Assembly (NCBI RefSeq): GCF_027943255.1
Contig: NC_072896.1
Location: forward strand, 1,922,001-1,986,000
DNA length: 64,000 nucleotides
Reading direction: 5' to 3'
From: Anastrepha obliqua
Lineage: Eukaryota; Arthropoda; Insecta; Diptera; Tephritidae
Positions 22,285 through 34,742 of this stretch are shown one piece after another (position 1 is the first letter of the stretch; every line of letters begins with the position of its first letter). The notes below the pieces were generated by a model that was not told the DNA's origin, did no database searches, and worked only from the letters and a program-made list of their open reading frames with translations. Made by a program: the position numbers and the translations under genes.

Positions 22285-23200
22285 CAATTTCGACACTACA
22301 GATGACTTTAAAATGGGCTGCGATGTTGGAGCTGGTGTATATTCTAACAGACTTAAAATTGAGAAATCTGTGAGTCTCCCTAATTCCAGCAGTGTCTTCC
22401 AGGCGGAAGTACTGACATTTGGGGAAGCCTGTAGGCTACTAATTAGGGATTTCTCTTTTAAGGGCGATATCGCTATTCTTTCGGATAGCCAAGTTGCAAT
22501 CCAGGCACTGGGTTCGGCTTCAACAACCTCTAAAGTGGTGGAACAAAGCAGGAATAGCCTCACCATCTTGAGTGAAAACCATAAAGTTACCTTAAACTGG
22601 GTCCCGGGACATCGGAACATTGAAGGTAACGAAAATGCAGATGTACTGGCAAGAGGGGATCTGCCATGAGGAATCGGTATTCACACCATTAGAAATGCGA
22701 TTTCCCAAAAATACCTTCGAATCGCGGATTGTAGGTGGAAAGCCCAGACGCAATGCAAAATTAGCAGAACGTTATGGCCCACCTACAACCTCAAGCAATC
22801 GTCGGCATTAATAAGAATGAAAAGACGGGACGCCTGTAGACTAACGGCAGTCATAACTGGCTTTTGGAGTTATCGGAGCTATCGGAGAACAAGCAGCCAA
22901 AATGGGTATCCCTCACAACACATACTGTCACAGTTGTAAACAACCGGAGAAAAAGGAGACAATCTTCCATTTCCTCTGTGAATGCCCTGCAAAATGTTAA
23001 CCCTGGGCTCGAGAATCTCGAACAACTGTCTGGCTTAGACATCAACAACCTAATAAGATTCTTAAACCGCACAGACTGGATATAGTCATGCTGTAAATAA
23101 CCGTTAAACAAGTTGGTAACGAGGATGTGGCAACAAAATGGTGCGGAAGAGCTAGTTGGATTCTGGAAGAATCACCACCTTAACCAACCAACCAACCAAC
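22285..23200 (+). mobile_element. LINE 3' fragment with RNase H and (CCAA)n tail
   Basis: A 5'-truncated non-LTR retrotransposon on +. It contains an RNase H domain, a broken C-terminal region and a 3' end of tandem CCAA (23184-23200) rather than poly(A). Such RNase H-bearing LINEs with short tandem tails occur in the I/LOA/R1 lineages. A possible but imperfect target duplication (aatcctttagt at 22225-22235, aatctttagt at 23203-23212) was seen. Confidence 0.8.
22298..23085 (+). pseudogene. LINE RNase H domain and C-terminal zinc-knuckle relic
   Basis: RNase H would remove the RNA strand of the RNA-DNA hybrid after reverse transcription. The domain runs from TDDFKMGCDVGAGVYSN. Its four acidic catalytic residues are all visible: Asp in TDDF (family norm TDGS), Glu in SSVFQAEVL, Asp in ILSDSQVAIQAL and Asp in NENADVLARG, with WVPGHRNIEGNE preceding the last. 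The frame then shifts near 22665. Downstream the C-terminal region survives in pieces: a cysteine-rich stretch in one frame, then ENLEQLSGLDINNLIRFLNR ending at 23085. The polymerase part is missing. Confidence 0.85.
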
Positions 23201-24412
23201 AAAATCTTTAGTGATACTTATTTTTTTCACTATCAATAAACTTTCAGTGAAACATAACTTTTAACTAAAAACATTTGAATTTATATTTATGTTCCATATA
23301 AGTTATAAACTAGTTTGTTGATAAAATCGATTCTTGGTGTATAAGCGGTGTAATTAAACGATATCATAATGCCAATCTAGCCAAACAAATCACTACCTCT
23401 TGGTGTCAAGAGCAGACACATTTATTAGACTCCATCGAAATTGCAATGCAGCTCAATAGTAGTACGAGTTAGTTATAATGTACATATGTTTGTCTGAATG
23501 TTCATATAGGTACATGTGCATTCATCCGAAAGAGTTATAAAACAAAGGAGAAAAAATCGAATGAGCGCTTGCCCTAGGTACATACATATATACATACATA
23601 CATATGTGCAATATCTCTGGCTTATAAGGAAAAGCTGCTAAGTAGAACTCTGAACAAATATTTGACTCTGAAGCAGAGTGAAAGAAAGCGTCAGGAAATG
23701 TCATTGTTTTTATCTCTGTTTTAGTATTTAAAAAATTGCATTGAGCAGCCTTTCACGCTAAGCGACGATATGTAAGCATGCATTTTATACGATCGTATGC
23801 AACAATAATGGAGTTTTGAAGTTTTGTGGACCCACGTAAGTAATCTAGAATTTCTAGCTAAGCACAGGCATTTAGCTTTTTTCATCTGCTTCAGCAAATT
23901 TTACCTAAATGAAATAGGTTGAGATTTATATAATTTTAAGTCAGCGAGTTTGCTGCAAGAGTTAGAAAATGCACACAAAAACTAATACCCATTGAGCATT
24001 TGCCATATCAGGCAAACAACTCGTAAAAACTATCGACGAGTCGTAAAAATACCAGATGAACACCTGCACTCATTCATTTCGTAATTAATTATATTTCAAA
24101 TTTGAAAAATTAAATAGCTCACCCTGTATGAGATTGGTTCTACTGAGGCACCTGAGCGGTCATTATGCGCTACTTTATTCAAATCGGTAATCTCAATATA
24201 TGTACATACTTATTTACATATATATGCATACCTTTTGGCCATGGATAATATACTGGTGAAGACAGTGACAAACGTAGCGAGAAATTCATTCCATAATAAA
24301 ATTAGGCCTAAAACGGCTTCCTCTTCAAGGGCTATAAAACGGTTTCAGCCAATTATTTTTTAATAACAAAAGTCTCAGTTTCTTTTGAAATTTTGAGTTT
24401 TTTCAGTTTTTT
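23201..24412. other. Non-coding stretch with TACATA microsatellites
   Basis: No gene. It contains imperfect (TACATA)n near 23579-23608 and 24199-24230. Confidence 0.5.
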
Positions 24413-24482
24413 GGCCGCCATAGCCGAACGGGTTGGTGCGTGACTACCACACGGATTTCAGAGAGAGAACGTCGGTTCGAAA
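24413..24482 (+). mobile_element. SINE head only (tRNA-derived part)
   Basis: Starts ggccgccatagccgaacggg and ends gtcggttcgaaa. It keeps the Pol III A box (tagccgaacgg) and B box (ggttcga). The sequence then leaves the SINE consensus, so the body is deleted or was never copied. Confidence 0.75.
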
Positions 24483-25223
24483 AGATTCCTTTCATTTAAA
24501 ATGCTTCCCGGAATCTTAGATTTCCCAAAACTGAAGCTCGTCTGCGTTAATATCTCAATGCATCACAGTTTTCGTTACTTTACACAAAATATCTCAACTT
24601 CTTAATTCACCATTTCGGTGTATGAAAGTTTCACAAGAAAAACTGTTCTACAGAACTCAACTCGACATAGAATTCTTCTGCACACCACCAAGAAGTAAAC
24701 AGAGAAAACAACCACTTGTTGGACGATGAGCGCGCACAACTTCTCTCTCTCTCTCTCTCTATAAATTCTGATGAAATCGACACCACATGCACCGATAAAA
24801 GCCGGTTACAAGTTAACTGTTCAACAAACTGCCGGTCACTCACTTTTCATATCACTCAGTCGTATTTTGTGGGCTGTGAGAGCTTAGACACTCAGCAACC
24901 TCAGCAGATTCACACGCTCTCACGAGCAAATGCAGGTTGTAACCACTGTCGACACCGCAAAATTAAATCACAGCTGTTTGTACCGCATCCCTCTCAACAC
25001 AGCCGTGATGCTTTCGTACGAGCGCTCCTCACACCCACCGCACAGAGTGCAAGTGAGGGGTGGGAATGGCGATGATATTTCGTGTGACATCGTTTTAGTT
25101 TACTCACCACAGATCGCCTGTATATACAGCTAATGCACACTGTATTCAAAGCATCCTCGGCATGTTGGCATCCTGTCGTGCGGCCAATGCGTGCACTCGT
25201 TCTTTCATGCCGATTGGGTGCTG
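24483..25223. other. Upstream of leader-like tract; (CT)n run
   Basis: No coding gene. Less AT-rich than its surroundings from about 24700. It contains a (CT)n run at 24743-24761 followed by TATAAA. Confidence 0.4.
24743..24761. repeat. (CT)9 microsatellite, GAGA-type
   Basis: Uninterrupted CT repeat followed directly by ataaattctg. In flies, GA/CT runs near promoters bind GAGA factor; whether this one does is unknown. Confidence 0.8.
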
Positions 25224-27242
25224 CTAGGCTGAGGATTCAGTTGGATTTTTACTCTCTACGTAAGTGAACGTATACGTCGTGTGTGCACGGGTAGACGCAT
25301 TCGAATTGGTTCTTTGGTCGACGATGGTCCATGCGGTTGATTAATATTTGAAGTTCACGTGTGTATAGCGCGCGGTGAATATTGCGAGTTGATTGAAGAC
25401 GAGAAATTTGTTTATGATAAAAAAAATTGGCAAGCAAAAATTGTGTGAGAAAACGGTAAAATAACAGAAGTATATAACGGTTGCATCTCAAAATACCTTA
25501 TTTATAAGTAGAAATAGCTCTATATCGAATTTGTTGCACTCGCGGTCTGCTTTCATCTCTAGAAGGCAAAGTTGCAGTGTGCGTGACTTGCAGTGAAAAT
25601 TTGCTTGTGCATTGCCGTGTTTCAGTCGAAATTTGAAAGCTAACTTGTCAGAAAAGAAAATCGCAAGGGAGGATTATGAAAAAAGCACACAAGCCGTGAA
25701 AACCAAAGCAGAAGCAGAAATAAAAATAAAAATATAAAACAAAAACAAGCGAACGAAGCAAAGCAGCAGTGAAACAAGTCAAAGAAACCAACAAGTTAAC
25801 AAACCTGAAAACAGCACACAGAAAAAGCATAAAAACTTGGAAAAACTAACATCAAACTATGCGCCACACTTGCAATAGCTGCACTCAGCCACAATCACAT
25901 ACGAATCACTGACTGGCGATTGCATTCGTGTGCTGCGGTTGATTGCCGCCGCCGTTGCTGCTCAATTTATCGCTAGCGTGATTGCCGTTGCGCTATGTAG
26001 AAGTTTGTGTTGTTACTGTTATGCGCTATATTTTCATTTGGTTTTAATTTGGCTCTGAATGGGGCAAAAAATGTTTCGTTTCACTTAAATTCCCATGCGA
26101 GCTTAAATTTCATTACATAATTTTGGGCGTGCAACCTCAAGCAGGACTTAACACATAGCCTAGCATGTGTATGGATGTAATTTATTTCAATGTAATTTTA
26201 CGCGTCATAATGAACGCGCAAACAATCTAAGGTGACCACAAATTAGAAAAAAATTTAAAAAGTTGGGTTGGTAACTCAGCTCAACGTAAGTCGCTTGTCC
26301 TGTATGAGAAGGAGTATGAGGAAAAAACTCATTCAAAACAGTTGCCGACAAGCAGCATTCAATACCAAAAAATTCGTACACTGCAAAACAACAGCAACAA
26401 CAACAACTACTACTGTGACAGCAATGGCAACAGCACGACAGCAGGTTCATTAGCCCCTTGAACAAACAGAGGTAAAAGGAGTATCGGTTGTGCTGCAACA
26501 GTAGTGTTAAAAATAAAAGCAAGAACTCTGGTTGATGTTGAAGTTGTCTTCTGCCCCTCGCACCACTCTCGGGCTGCCAGCACACAGCTGAACCGCAGCA
26601 TTTGGCTTTTGGCTGCAGCCACTTTTTTGCCTTTGGCTTCTACTGGTTGGCTGTGTTGGTTTTAATTTGCATTTGTTCAACCCGACTTGACACAAGCAAA
26701 TGCGTATGTGCGTGTGTTGGTGTGTGATATTCGTGTTCTTACTGCGTGTTTGTGCATTCATTAAAATATATTCAATTAAAGGAGAATACACAATTTGTAA
26801 TCAAACGTAGACACCAGGCAAACCGAACGTGTTAAAATATTTGTTGATACTTACTCACCACATTAACTTCTAATTAATGATAAAAAAAAGTAAAAATAAA
26901 TGATAAACATCAAGCCAAACATAAAAATAAAATCGAAGAAAGTTTTACTCAGAAAAACTGTAGAAAAACAGCTGGCACTTGAATAGAAAAATCGCATTAA
27001 TTTAATATTTCAAAATATTCAAAATATATATATAGTGATCCAAATTACGAGATTTATTATGGAGATTTAAGATTATATACCAAATTTAAGTGATTCTCAA
27101 AAAGGTCAGTGAAAGCAAAATAAAAACAACATTTGATCAAAAATTTATATTCAAATAAAAACCACAGTGTCGTTTTGCATTTATTTGTGGACATATCACC
27201 AAGCAGCATCGCAACCGAATTTCGGAATATAGAAATTTAGAA
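25224..27242 (+). promoter_or_regulatory. Putative transcription start and long 5' leader ending at a splice donor
   Basis: This is an inferred feature. At 25227 the sequence ttcagttgg contains TCAGTT, a perfect insect initiator. GAACG, a four-of-five match to the downstream promoter element, lies close to the expected +28 spacing. What follows resembles long fly leaders: GC-richer sequence, then 25660-25850 rich in AAAGCA, CAAAAACAA, GTGAAACAAG and similar words with no long frame, then CAA/CAG runs (26390-26440). It ends at tttagaaga|gtaagtgcc (27242/27243), a good donor. There could also be a donor at 25260 (acgtaagt). Strand and limits are uncertain, and transcript data are not available. 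Confidence 0.25.
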
Positions 27243-28084
27243 GAGTAAGTGCCTTGAATGGATCACAGTTAATTCAGTTTCGTTGTTTACCTTTCATTAA
27301 AAACGAACGCAGGCGGAGAATTGTTTTGTTTTATTTTATTCAAAACATACAAAAAAATTTTTAAAAATTTTCACTGCCACCAAACGGGAAGAGTAAACAT
27401 TTCGAAGTAACATCGCAGTTGATTACTTCTCCACTTCAACGGGATCTACTTGAGTACAAGTATCTATTTGTAAATAAATTTTTTATTTATTTGTTATTTC
27501 TTTAATTTATTTAAATTAAATTTACAAATTAGGTTTATACTTAAGTTGTCTCACTTAAGTGTGTAGCCAATCCAAATGAAGCGTAACGAGGTTCTGTCGC
27601 ACGGCCTTCGTGGCAAAAATCAAAAAAGGCGCGAAGAAGAGGTGCTAAAACGTTATATAAAACAACGTTTTTCGATTAAATTTGCTTGAAAGAGGGTATC
27701 TTTGAAAAGACTATATGTCAGAGAGTATTTTAGTTTGATTATCTTCATAATTTTTCTTACAGAATATTTTTTTAAGTGGCTCTATTTTATAAATTCTAAA
27801 TTTCTTTCCATACTTCCAATTTTTTTCTACTGAACTATAGCCAGTAAACGGACTAGAAAAAATATCTAAAAAAAGGCATTTTTCGAGATGGAGTCTCAAA
27901 GAATTTAGAAGTTATCACGGTTTACAAATGAATTACCAAACCAAGAACCGATTTCAATAGCCATGAAATTATGCAATTGTCGGGCTCCTTTAAAAGCTCG
28001 ATCGTTAAAGATTTTCTGCGATTTGTCTTGTGTTTTCAATAAAATGTTTGAAAGATAGTTCTGCAATCTTTTTATTGATTATAT
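27243..28084. other. AT-rich non-coding stretch
   Basis: No gene recognised. Would be the start of an intron if the preceding donor is real. Confidence 0.4.
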
Positions 28085-28990
28085 TTAAGGGGTTACATAT
28101 CTTGTGAGCCCGAAAAAATGGACGATTGTCATAATTTTTTTTAAATATGTTTTAGAACTTTTATTCAAAAGAGGCATATATCATACTGAAGCATAACTCT
28201 CGAAGAATACATTTTGGTGTTTTTATTTAAAAAAATGTTAATATTTATTGCTGATATCGCCCCTCCCCCGAAACGCCGTTTTTTAGAAGAGGCTTGCGGT
28301 GATCACGGTAGCGCATGATCAGCTCAACTGAGATCAAAAAAAATAAATGATTGTTGCAGAAAAAGGTTTTTTTGTGAATCTGAACGGTTTATTTACCCAA
28401 AAAAATTTATCTCGATATGAGGCCCGCTTTGCACCAAAAAAACGATTTTTTAGAGGATGAAAAATTAAAAACAAAAAAAATTATTCCAGCGAACTATGCA
28501 ACTACAGGTATTTATAAAAAGTGAACCATTCTGATTCACGAGGTTGTAACTTCGAATAATTAAAAAAAAGTTTATGCAAATCGGTCAAATAGTTTTTGAT
28601 AAATAATGATCACCGCGACGGTAACTTTCAAAAAACACGACTTCGAGATAATCGCGTCTAAAGTTTTGCGTGCAATTCCTTTATGGGTAATTTGCGCGCT
28701 TCCACGGTCTGTAACTTTCGTTCTTGTGCTCCGATCTTTATGATTTTTTTTAAATTTATATTTTAAAAATAATGTACTTTTACAATATGCCATAAAAAAA
28801 TTTTAGATTTTTTAGTCCAACACAAGGTATAAGTTGAGAGGTATAAAATATAAAAAATAAATTAAAAAATAATTAAAAAATATTTTGTGCCAAAAGTTAT
28901 GAAGATAACCAAATTTCTCTCTTCTTTCTTTCAACCTTTCCAACGACATCCCACTTTAAGCAAATCGAATTAGAAAATTCTAACTTATAT
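28085..28990. mobile_element. Possible TTAA-type element, one end visible
   Basis: TTAA (28085-28088) is followed by ggggttacatatcttgtgag, which resembles the right-hand terminal repeat of the element at 46129-46783 (ttaa ggggttacatggggctcg, reversed). The interior is AT-rich and non-coding. It contains a 10-bp inverted repeat, gcggtgatca at 28296 and tgatcaccgc at 28607. No matching right end was found, so the 28990 limit is approximate. Confidence 0.35.
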
Positions 28991-30371
28991 ATTGTAATAT
29001 TTTAGCACCTCTTCTTAAGGGCTTTTTTATTTCACTCATTTGTTCAGTTATGAAGTTAACTTTTGTGCAGAAAACCCAATACTTTTAAGTCTACTTCCAT
29101 TAGTTTGAGCATACACTGGGCTCATGTGGAAAATTAGAACTAAATCGAAGACCATGTTGCAGCAAATCACTGGTTTTTATTACACTTCATATAGAAACGC
29201 TGTGTGTGAATGAGTATAAACCTGGCTTAGTTTAAAAATTATTGATGTACAATTCTTGTAACTTTTCCTACACGGCAATCCCATGGGACGGCGCAAAAGT
29301 AACAGACAACAGTACGATGGAAGAGTCTTTTCAAGGTCCTATGCTCCCGAGCGGAGTGAACAAGGAAAGCAAAAAAGCAATGAAATAAAAAAACACGGGA
29401 GAATCTAACAAAGCTTTATAAGGCTTTGCTGCCACTTGCCTCTGTCATTATTTTTTTGTTTTTTGTTCAAACAAACAGCTTCATTGTCTTTTACAAAGAA
29501 AGAGGATATTATGCGAAGTTAGTGGTTCTCTTTGGTTCCATTTCCCTTTACGCCAAGCCATTAACAAGCGGATGTGATGGAAATTTTCACTGGAGGCCAA
29601 GCAGGTTGTTTGTGTGAACCATATTTGTTGTATGACATCGGTTTGTTTGATGGAGTTGTAATAGTAAAATTTATCATAACGCTGTCAAAATTTAACCAGA
29701 AATATTTTCAAATATGGGACTACTCTAAAAGCACAAAAAGTTGCTTATATGAAACCACTATTGCCGTAAGCTTTTTGGCGACGCTGCATCTCAGATAGTA
29801 TAAAGTCTGATACAAAAGCTTGCCACGTGACACTCAGCGTAAATGCGAAAATGGAATATTCAGAATATATTAAATATATATTTTTTGTACTATGTATACT
29901 GATAGAACTTGCCAACTAGTAAACAATTTATGGGTCTTTGAGTCATCTTTTTTGTATGGGTTAAAAAAATAACTATAAGGCATAAGTGTATAAGTAGATC
30001 TTATAACTTTAGATCAATCTTGAATAATTCCAATCACTAATGGAAAACAATGTTTCGAATACTAAATGGTGTTTTTGTTTTTATGTTTTTTTTTTTTTTT
30101 TGGTTTGGGAACTTATTTTACGTTCTTTCCAAGTAAAACAACGCCGTTTGGCCTTAATGTTCGATAGTCACTACAAGACGGGCATATGGACATTACCATA
30201 ATAGGATAGTTTATAAGAAAATAAGACCATGTTTTGTATAATTTGTATACGCAAGGCTACAAGATATAGAAATTTATGCGAGTAGGTTTTAGTTTACCTC
30301 TTTTAGTGCAAAAACAGTGCATAGCACATTTTATGCCAATGTCATACAATAGACCCTTATAACCAAGGTTT
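28991..30371. other. Non-coding stretch
   Basis: No gene recognised. A poly(T) run lies at about 30087-30103. Short frames at 29426-29798 have no recognisable family. Confidence 0.45.
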
Positions 30372-30500
30372 TCGGCCGAGCTTTTGCTTAAATTTGTGGT
30401 TTGCGTCTTGATGTTGTTCCACATGTGGAGGTGTCTGTAGTTTTATACCACCTACGAACGGAAAATGGTATTTTGAAGGTCTCTTTAGAATCACATATGA
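30372..30500 (-). mobile_element. SINE 3' fragment, degraded
   Basis: On the minus strand it carries the SINE body around ccacatgtggaacaacatca and agacgcaaaccacaaattta, ending near ctcggccg. The tRNA-like head is missing and the left part is diverged. Confidence 0.7.
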
Positions 30501-31214
30501 CTGACTAAACGGACTCCCACTAAAGAAATCAATTAACAGGCCTATTCTTTGATTTAGTCAACGAAACATTGTCACAATGATTGAGTAGCGAGCCAAAAAG
30601 TCGCAAGCGAGGTAGTTGTAGGGATCCGTTATTCCGTGTCGTTGGGTACACCTTCAGTTTTGAATAAATATCGACCAGTAGTGCCGTCGGCTTACAAGCC
30701 AGACCAAACAGTGGTATTTTCTGATTGGTGCTTCAAGGACTTTTCGTCTACTTCAAATAAGGTATTATTTGTTATCAAAAAGTGATTTTCGTTTTTTTGT
30801 TTTTTTTTTTTTGTTTTGTCGTATTGATACACCTGATACACTGGACTTGTGAATGAATGATTAGACGGAGATTTACCACAATTGTGAAGATAAAATCCAC
30901 ACCGTTGGAAAAGCTCAGACCCTTCCAACGTGATTTCTGATTAGAGGTGGTGCGAGGATTGCAGAAAACGTTGACTCAAATGTGTTATATTTGATTACAT
31001 TGACGGGGGCAACATAGATTTTGATTAATAATAATATTGTATAGAATGCATTTATTTTATTTTATTTGTTTATTTGTTTATATAAATAGTACATAGTAAG
31101 ACTAAGGTCTTTTAATAGTACTTCAACAATATTATAAGCAACTGGAATATTTTTAACATACAAGTTTCTTAATCTAAAATTTTACACCAGTTACGAGTTA
31201 ATCCAAAAAAACTT
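30501..31214. other. Non-coding stretch
   Basis: No gene. Contains T runs near 30795-30815 and an AT-rich block to 31214. Confidence 0.45.
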
Positions 31215-31495
31215 GACGCATACAATTCCGTTAGGTGTTCAGAGTTCTCCTCCTATTTGTGGTATGCCTCTTGATGTTTTTCCACAAATGGAGAGACCTA
31301 CAGTTTTAAGCCGACTCCGAACCGCAAGAAGTTCTCCAGAGAAGCTTTTTCATGGAGGCTCACCATTGTCTGCCTAGGGTCGACCGCTGTTAGAAAGAAC
31401 TGTTTCTTTTATTTGATGTTCATGCGCGGAAATTCAAACCAATGCACTCCCGAAATGGTAGTCACGCACTCACCCATTCAGCTACGGCAGCCGCC
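31215..31495 (-). mobile_element. SINE copy, near full length, diverged
   Basis: On the minus strand it starts ggcggctgccgtagctgaat, with a Pol III A box, passes a decayed B box, and continues through the body (ggagaactctgaacacc at the end). It carries many substitutions and is one of the older copies. Confidence 0.8.
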
Positions 31496-34462
31496 TCTGA
31501 TTTTGCATTTTGATATACAAATAAATATTTTTGGAGAAAAGTAAAAGTACAACTTATCTTTCTGACAGTATACATTTACCTACACATTTATGTGGTTTAA
31601 CTACAGAAATGCAAAAACACTAACTCTTCTCTTTGGAACGCCAAACCTATAGTTAAAAGAGTTAGAAAGAGCAGTGACTTCTTTTCTTTTATGGCATACT
31701 AGGGACTGGATAAAAAAACCTGTCCTACGATGGGACTAAACCATTCTATTAAAGCATGAAGCCCTTAACTTATGGCAGGAAAAATATCCACAGTCGAGCG
31801 CGCATAATGTGACGTAAAAAATATGTAGGTGTAGGTGTAATGTAATTTTTAAATACATACTTTCAGGCGAGAAGCTCTGAAATGCAATGGAATTACATAA
31901 GAGTTAGGCTGGTGTGTGGTGAGGAGCAGCGCGATTGCATAATATTAAGATTCACAACTACACCCACACATACATATATATGTATGTATGCATGTAAAAG
32001 TACAAAACAAAAGTTTAATTGCACACGGACTACTAATGCCATTACTTAACTTTCTACCTGGCGCGATAAAAATAATACAGCATTAGTCCCAATTTAAATA
32101 TTTCAATTTCATTTGTTTATCTTTAATTTGCATCGAGCCGGGGTAGGAGAGTATGGGAAGAGTACGCTGGTGTAACTCCAAAAATTATATTTTTGCAAAA
32201 CCGTCGTCTTGGCAGCGAAGCAGCAAGTTTTAATGGACACCATGAATGTACTGAGTAGAATCTTGCTGTGATGTGTGTGGAAAACGGGCAGCATAATTTT
32301 CAACCTAAACCGCGCACAAAAAAGAATAAATCGGCAAAATGCTATTGCTGTGTGCTCCTGTTATTGTGCTGTAGTCAGGCTATTGCCGATTAAATTCTTA
32401 GGCGAACAACTTTTGCGATGCGCTGAATACGTACGAGGACACAAACACACTCGCCCACACCTTCATATTTATTTATAAATGCATTCGTTGCACACAGTTA
32501 ACCCACAAATAAAACACCAGTGCGCTCTGCCTCTCTTCTCCAAACACAATATGCAGCATTTATCCTTGTAACTCCTTCAATTATCCTCACGACTTAGTTC
32601 TTCCGGTTGTAGTTACTCATCGTGCTGCTATCGATGTTGCTGTTGCACCTGCTGTTGGCACCAAAGTTGCTCCAACTCGTAGCAAAGAAAATTTGAGTGG
32701 AACACGAGATAGTATCCTCCAGTCGCTCTCAAATCCAACTCCTCGAAAACTTTAATCCTTCAATAATATTATTTTTGCGCGCGATTCCTTAGCACTTCCT
32801 AGCAGCACAACCGACTACCGACTTGTACTAGAGTCGAATCATCGAAGTAAGACAAGCAAGGGAAGTGCTGCCAGAGGGTTCAACTGCTAGGAGAATGAAC
32901 GGTAATAGCGTGGACGGCAACTAACCCAGAGTCGCCGTTGGGCACTTCATTTACTTTTCCCATTTAAGCTGTGTTATTTTTCGTTTTTTTTTTTCGCTTT
33001 TATCTACTTTATTTTCTTTTCACTGCGCATTTAATTCTCTACCTGTAAAACTCACTTCTAATTCCAAAGCTAAATTTATAATTACAAAATGAAGTTGTAT
33101 AGAAAATAATAAATGTAGTAAATATATAGTACATATATACATACATACACAGATAGTACATACATTTATTTCCCTGGAGCAATATTTTATGGAATAAGTC
33201 GTTGACAAGGTAGCGATACTACTCAGCTTGGAGTGGAAATATATTGCTACTGAATTTACTTTATTTTCGCTTTTTGTTACAAGCAGCAAAGTTTTCCAGT
33301 GCAGATGCACTTACTTGCCACTCACGGATACCTCTTGGTTGATTTTTGAACCTCATTTTTATTTCTGCTTAATCCTTGTGAGTTTTGTTTCTTCTTTAAT
33401 AGCTGTCAGCTTACTAGGAGATTAGTTTTATTTATCAAAAACTGCTCATTACAAGCGGCCAATGAGTTGAAAGTACCAGAAAAGCACTTTTGAGATCTCC
33501 AAGCAATTGAAAAAACACGCATACAAACTTCTCAAGCGAGCCATGTATTGGCACTCCAGCTGCTTCAGCCATCTCCAATTCCAGAATCTACAGGGTGTCT
33601 CTTTAAGCATCGAGCCTAATGAGAGCCATGAAAGCAAACCACACAGGTTTGCAAATAATTATGGGTTTTTTACCCAAGGGCCATGTTGCAAAATTACACG
33701 ATATAACAAATGTGCGAAATTTCTTTTTATATGGAGTAAAGGCGCAGCACCGTCAAGGAATTTAATCATTAAAAATGAAGGGTTTTTTGGAAATCTAGAG
33801 GCTAGAACTAGCAGGTTGTGCCTGGTGGCAGTAGCTGCTAAGTCCACGATATTGAAGAAACGATTTAGGAATCCGGAAACAACATTCTTGGATATAAAAC
33901 ACTGTGGTAAAAAACTTTTGTAAAGAAACCTTCAGGATTACCGATAATTCTCGGAAAAAAGAAATTTTATAGAATTTGTGTTGCCAAAACAGTCGCTCCC
34001 CCTATTTAATTAACCCTCTGGCTGTGTGTAATTTAATTAAATTTTACCATACTTCCGTTTCCCTCATCCTCGATTTTGCATGCAACTTTCATAGAAAAAA
34101 CTGTGGTCTAAGTCGTTTCTCGGGTGGTAGATTGGATATGGTAAGCGTAATTAGCTGGGAAATGAACAAAAAATTGTGCAATTTTCGTGCGTCAAAAACA
34201 AAACTTATGTCAAAGGAAGAAAATTTTATAATCAGAAAGAAGTTCCGGTTGGTCAAACTGTTCTACTCAATTTTCTTTTGCTTTATTTCATTTATAGAGT
34301 TGTGACATCCCAACTAAGAAGCTGGGATTTACATAAATCCCAGTTTAATTCCGCTCTGGTGGGAGCAGTCCAAATTCTACCCCCATTAATGCTGGTTAGG
34401 TGTTTAAAAATTGGCGAGTAATTTAGCAGGTATCTTTTAACGGTAAAGCAGGTAATCTTTAA
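31496..34462. other. Non-coding stretch, some GC-balanced sequence
   Basis: No supported gene. Around 32260-32920 composition is more balanced and CTG/TTG-rich (for example tgttgctgttgcacctgctg near 32637), which could be regulatory or untranslated sequence. Frames at 33507-33923 and 33976-34305 have no recognisable family. Microsatellite: TACATACATACACAG at about 33140-33155. Confidence 0.4.
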
Positions 34463-34740
34463 AGCAGCCGCCATAGCCGAATGGGTTGATTCGGAACGTA
34501 GGTTGGAATCTCGGTGAAACATCAAATTGAAGAGACAATTTTTTTCTAATAGCGGTCACCCCTCGGAAGGCAATGGAAAACCTCCGAGTGTATTTCTGCC
34601 ATGAAAAAGCTTCTCATAAAAAAAAATACCTGCCGTTTGGAGTCGGCTTGAAACTGTAGGTCCCTCCACAAAGAGGAGGAGGAGCTCGGCCAAATACCCA
34701 AAACGGGCGTACGTGTCATACATATATATATATATATATT
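34463..34740 (+). mobile_element. SINE copy with deletion in the head and (TA)n tail
   Basis: Starts gcagccgccatagccgaatg. About 25-30 bp of the tRNA-like head between the A and B boxes is missing (ggttgattcgg). The body is intact (aaacctccgagtgtatttct) and ends cgggcgtacgtg followed by a (TA)n tail at 34723-34738. A Tc1/mariner element begins at once after the tail at 34743. Confidence 0.85.
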
Positions 34741-34742
34741 TA

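Noticed and set aside
22225..23212. Possible target duplication around the CCAA-tailed LINE (aatcctttagt / aatctttagt)
   Set aside because: Imperfect, and the left copy lies about 60 bp before the recognisable LINE start; kept only as a remark.
24843..24895. Initiator TCAGTC near 24857 with AGACA downstream
   Set aside because: The downstream element is one base off the required spacing and no leader-like sequence starts there; the 25227 site fits somewhat better.
33507..33923. 138-codon open frame on +
   Set aside because: No recognisable domain; composition and lack of flanking splice sites argue against coding.
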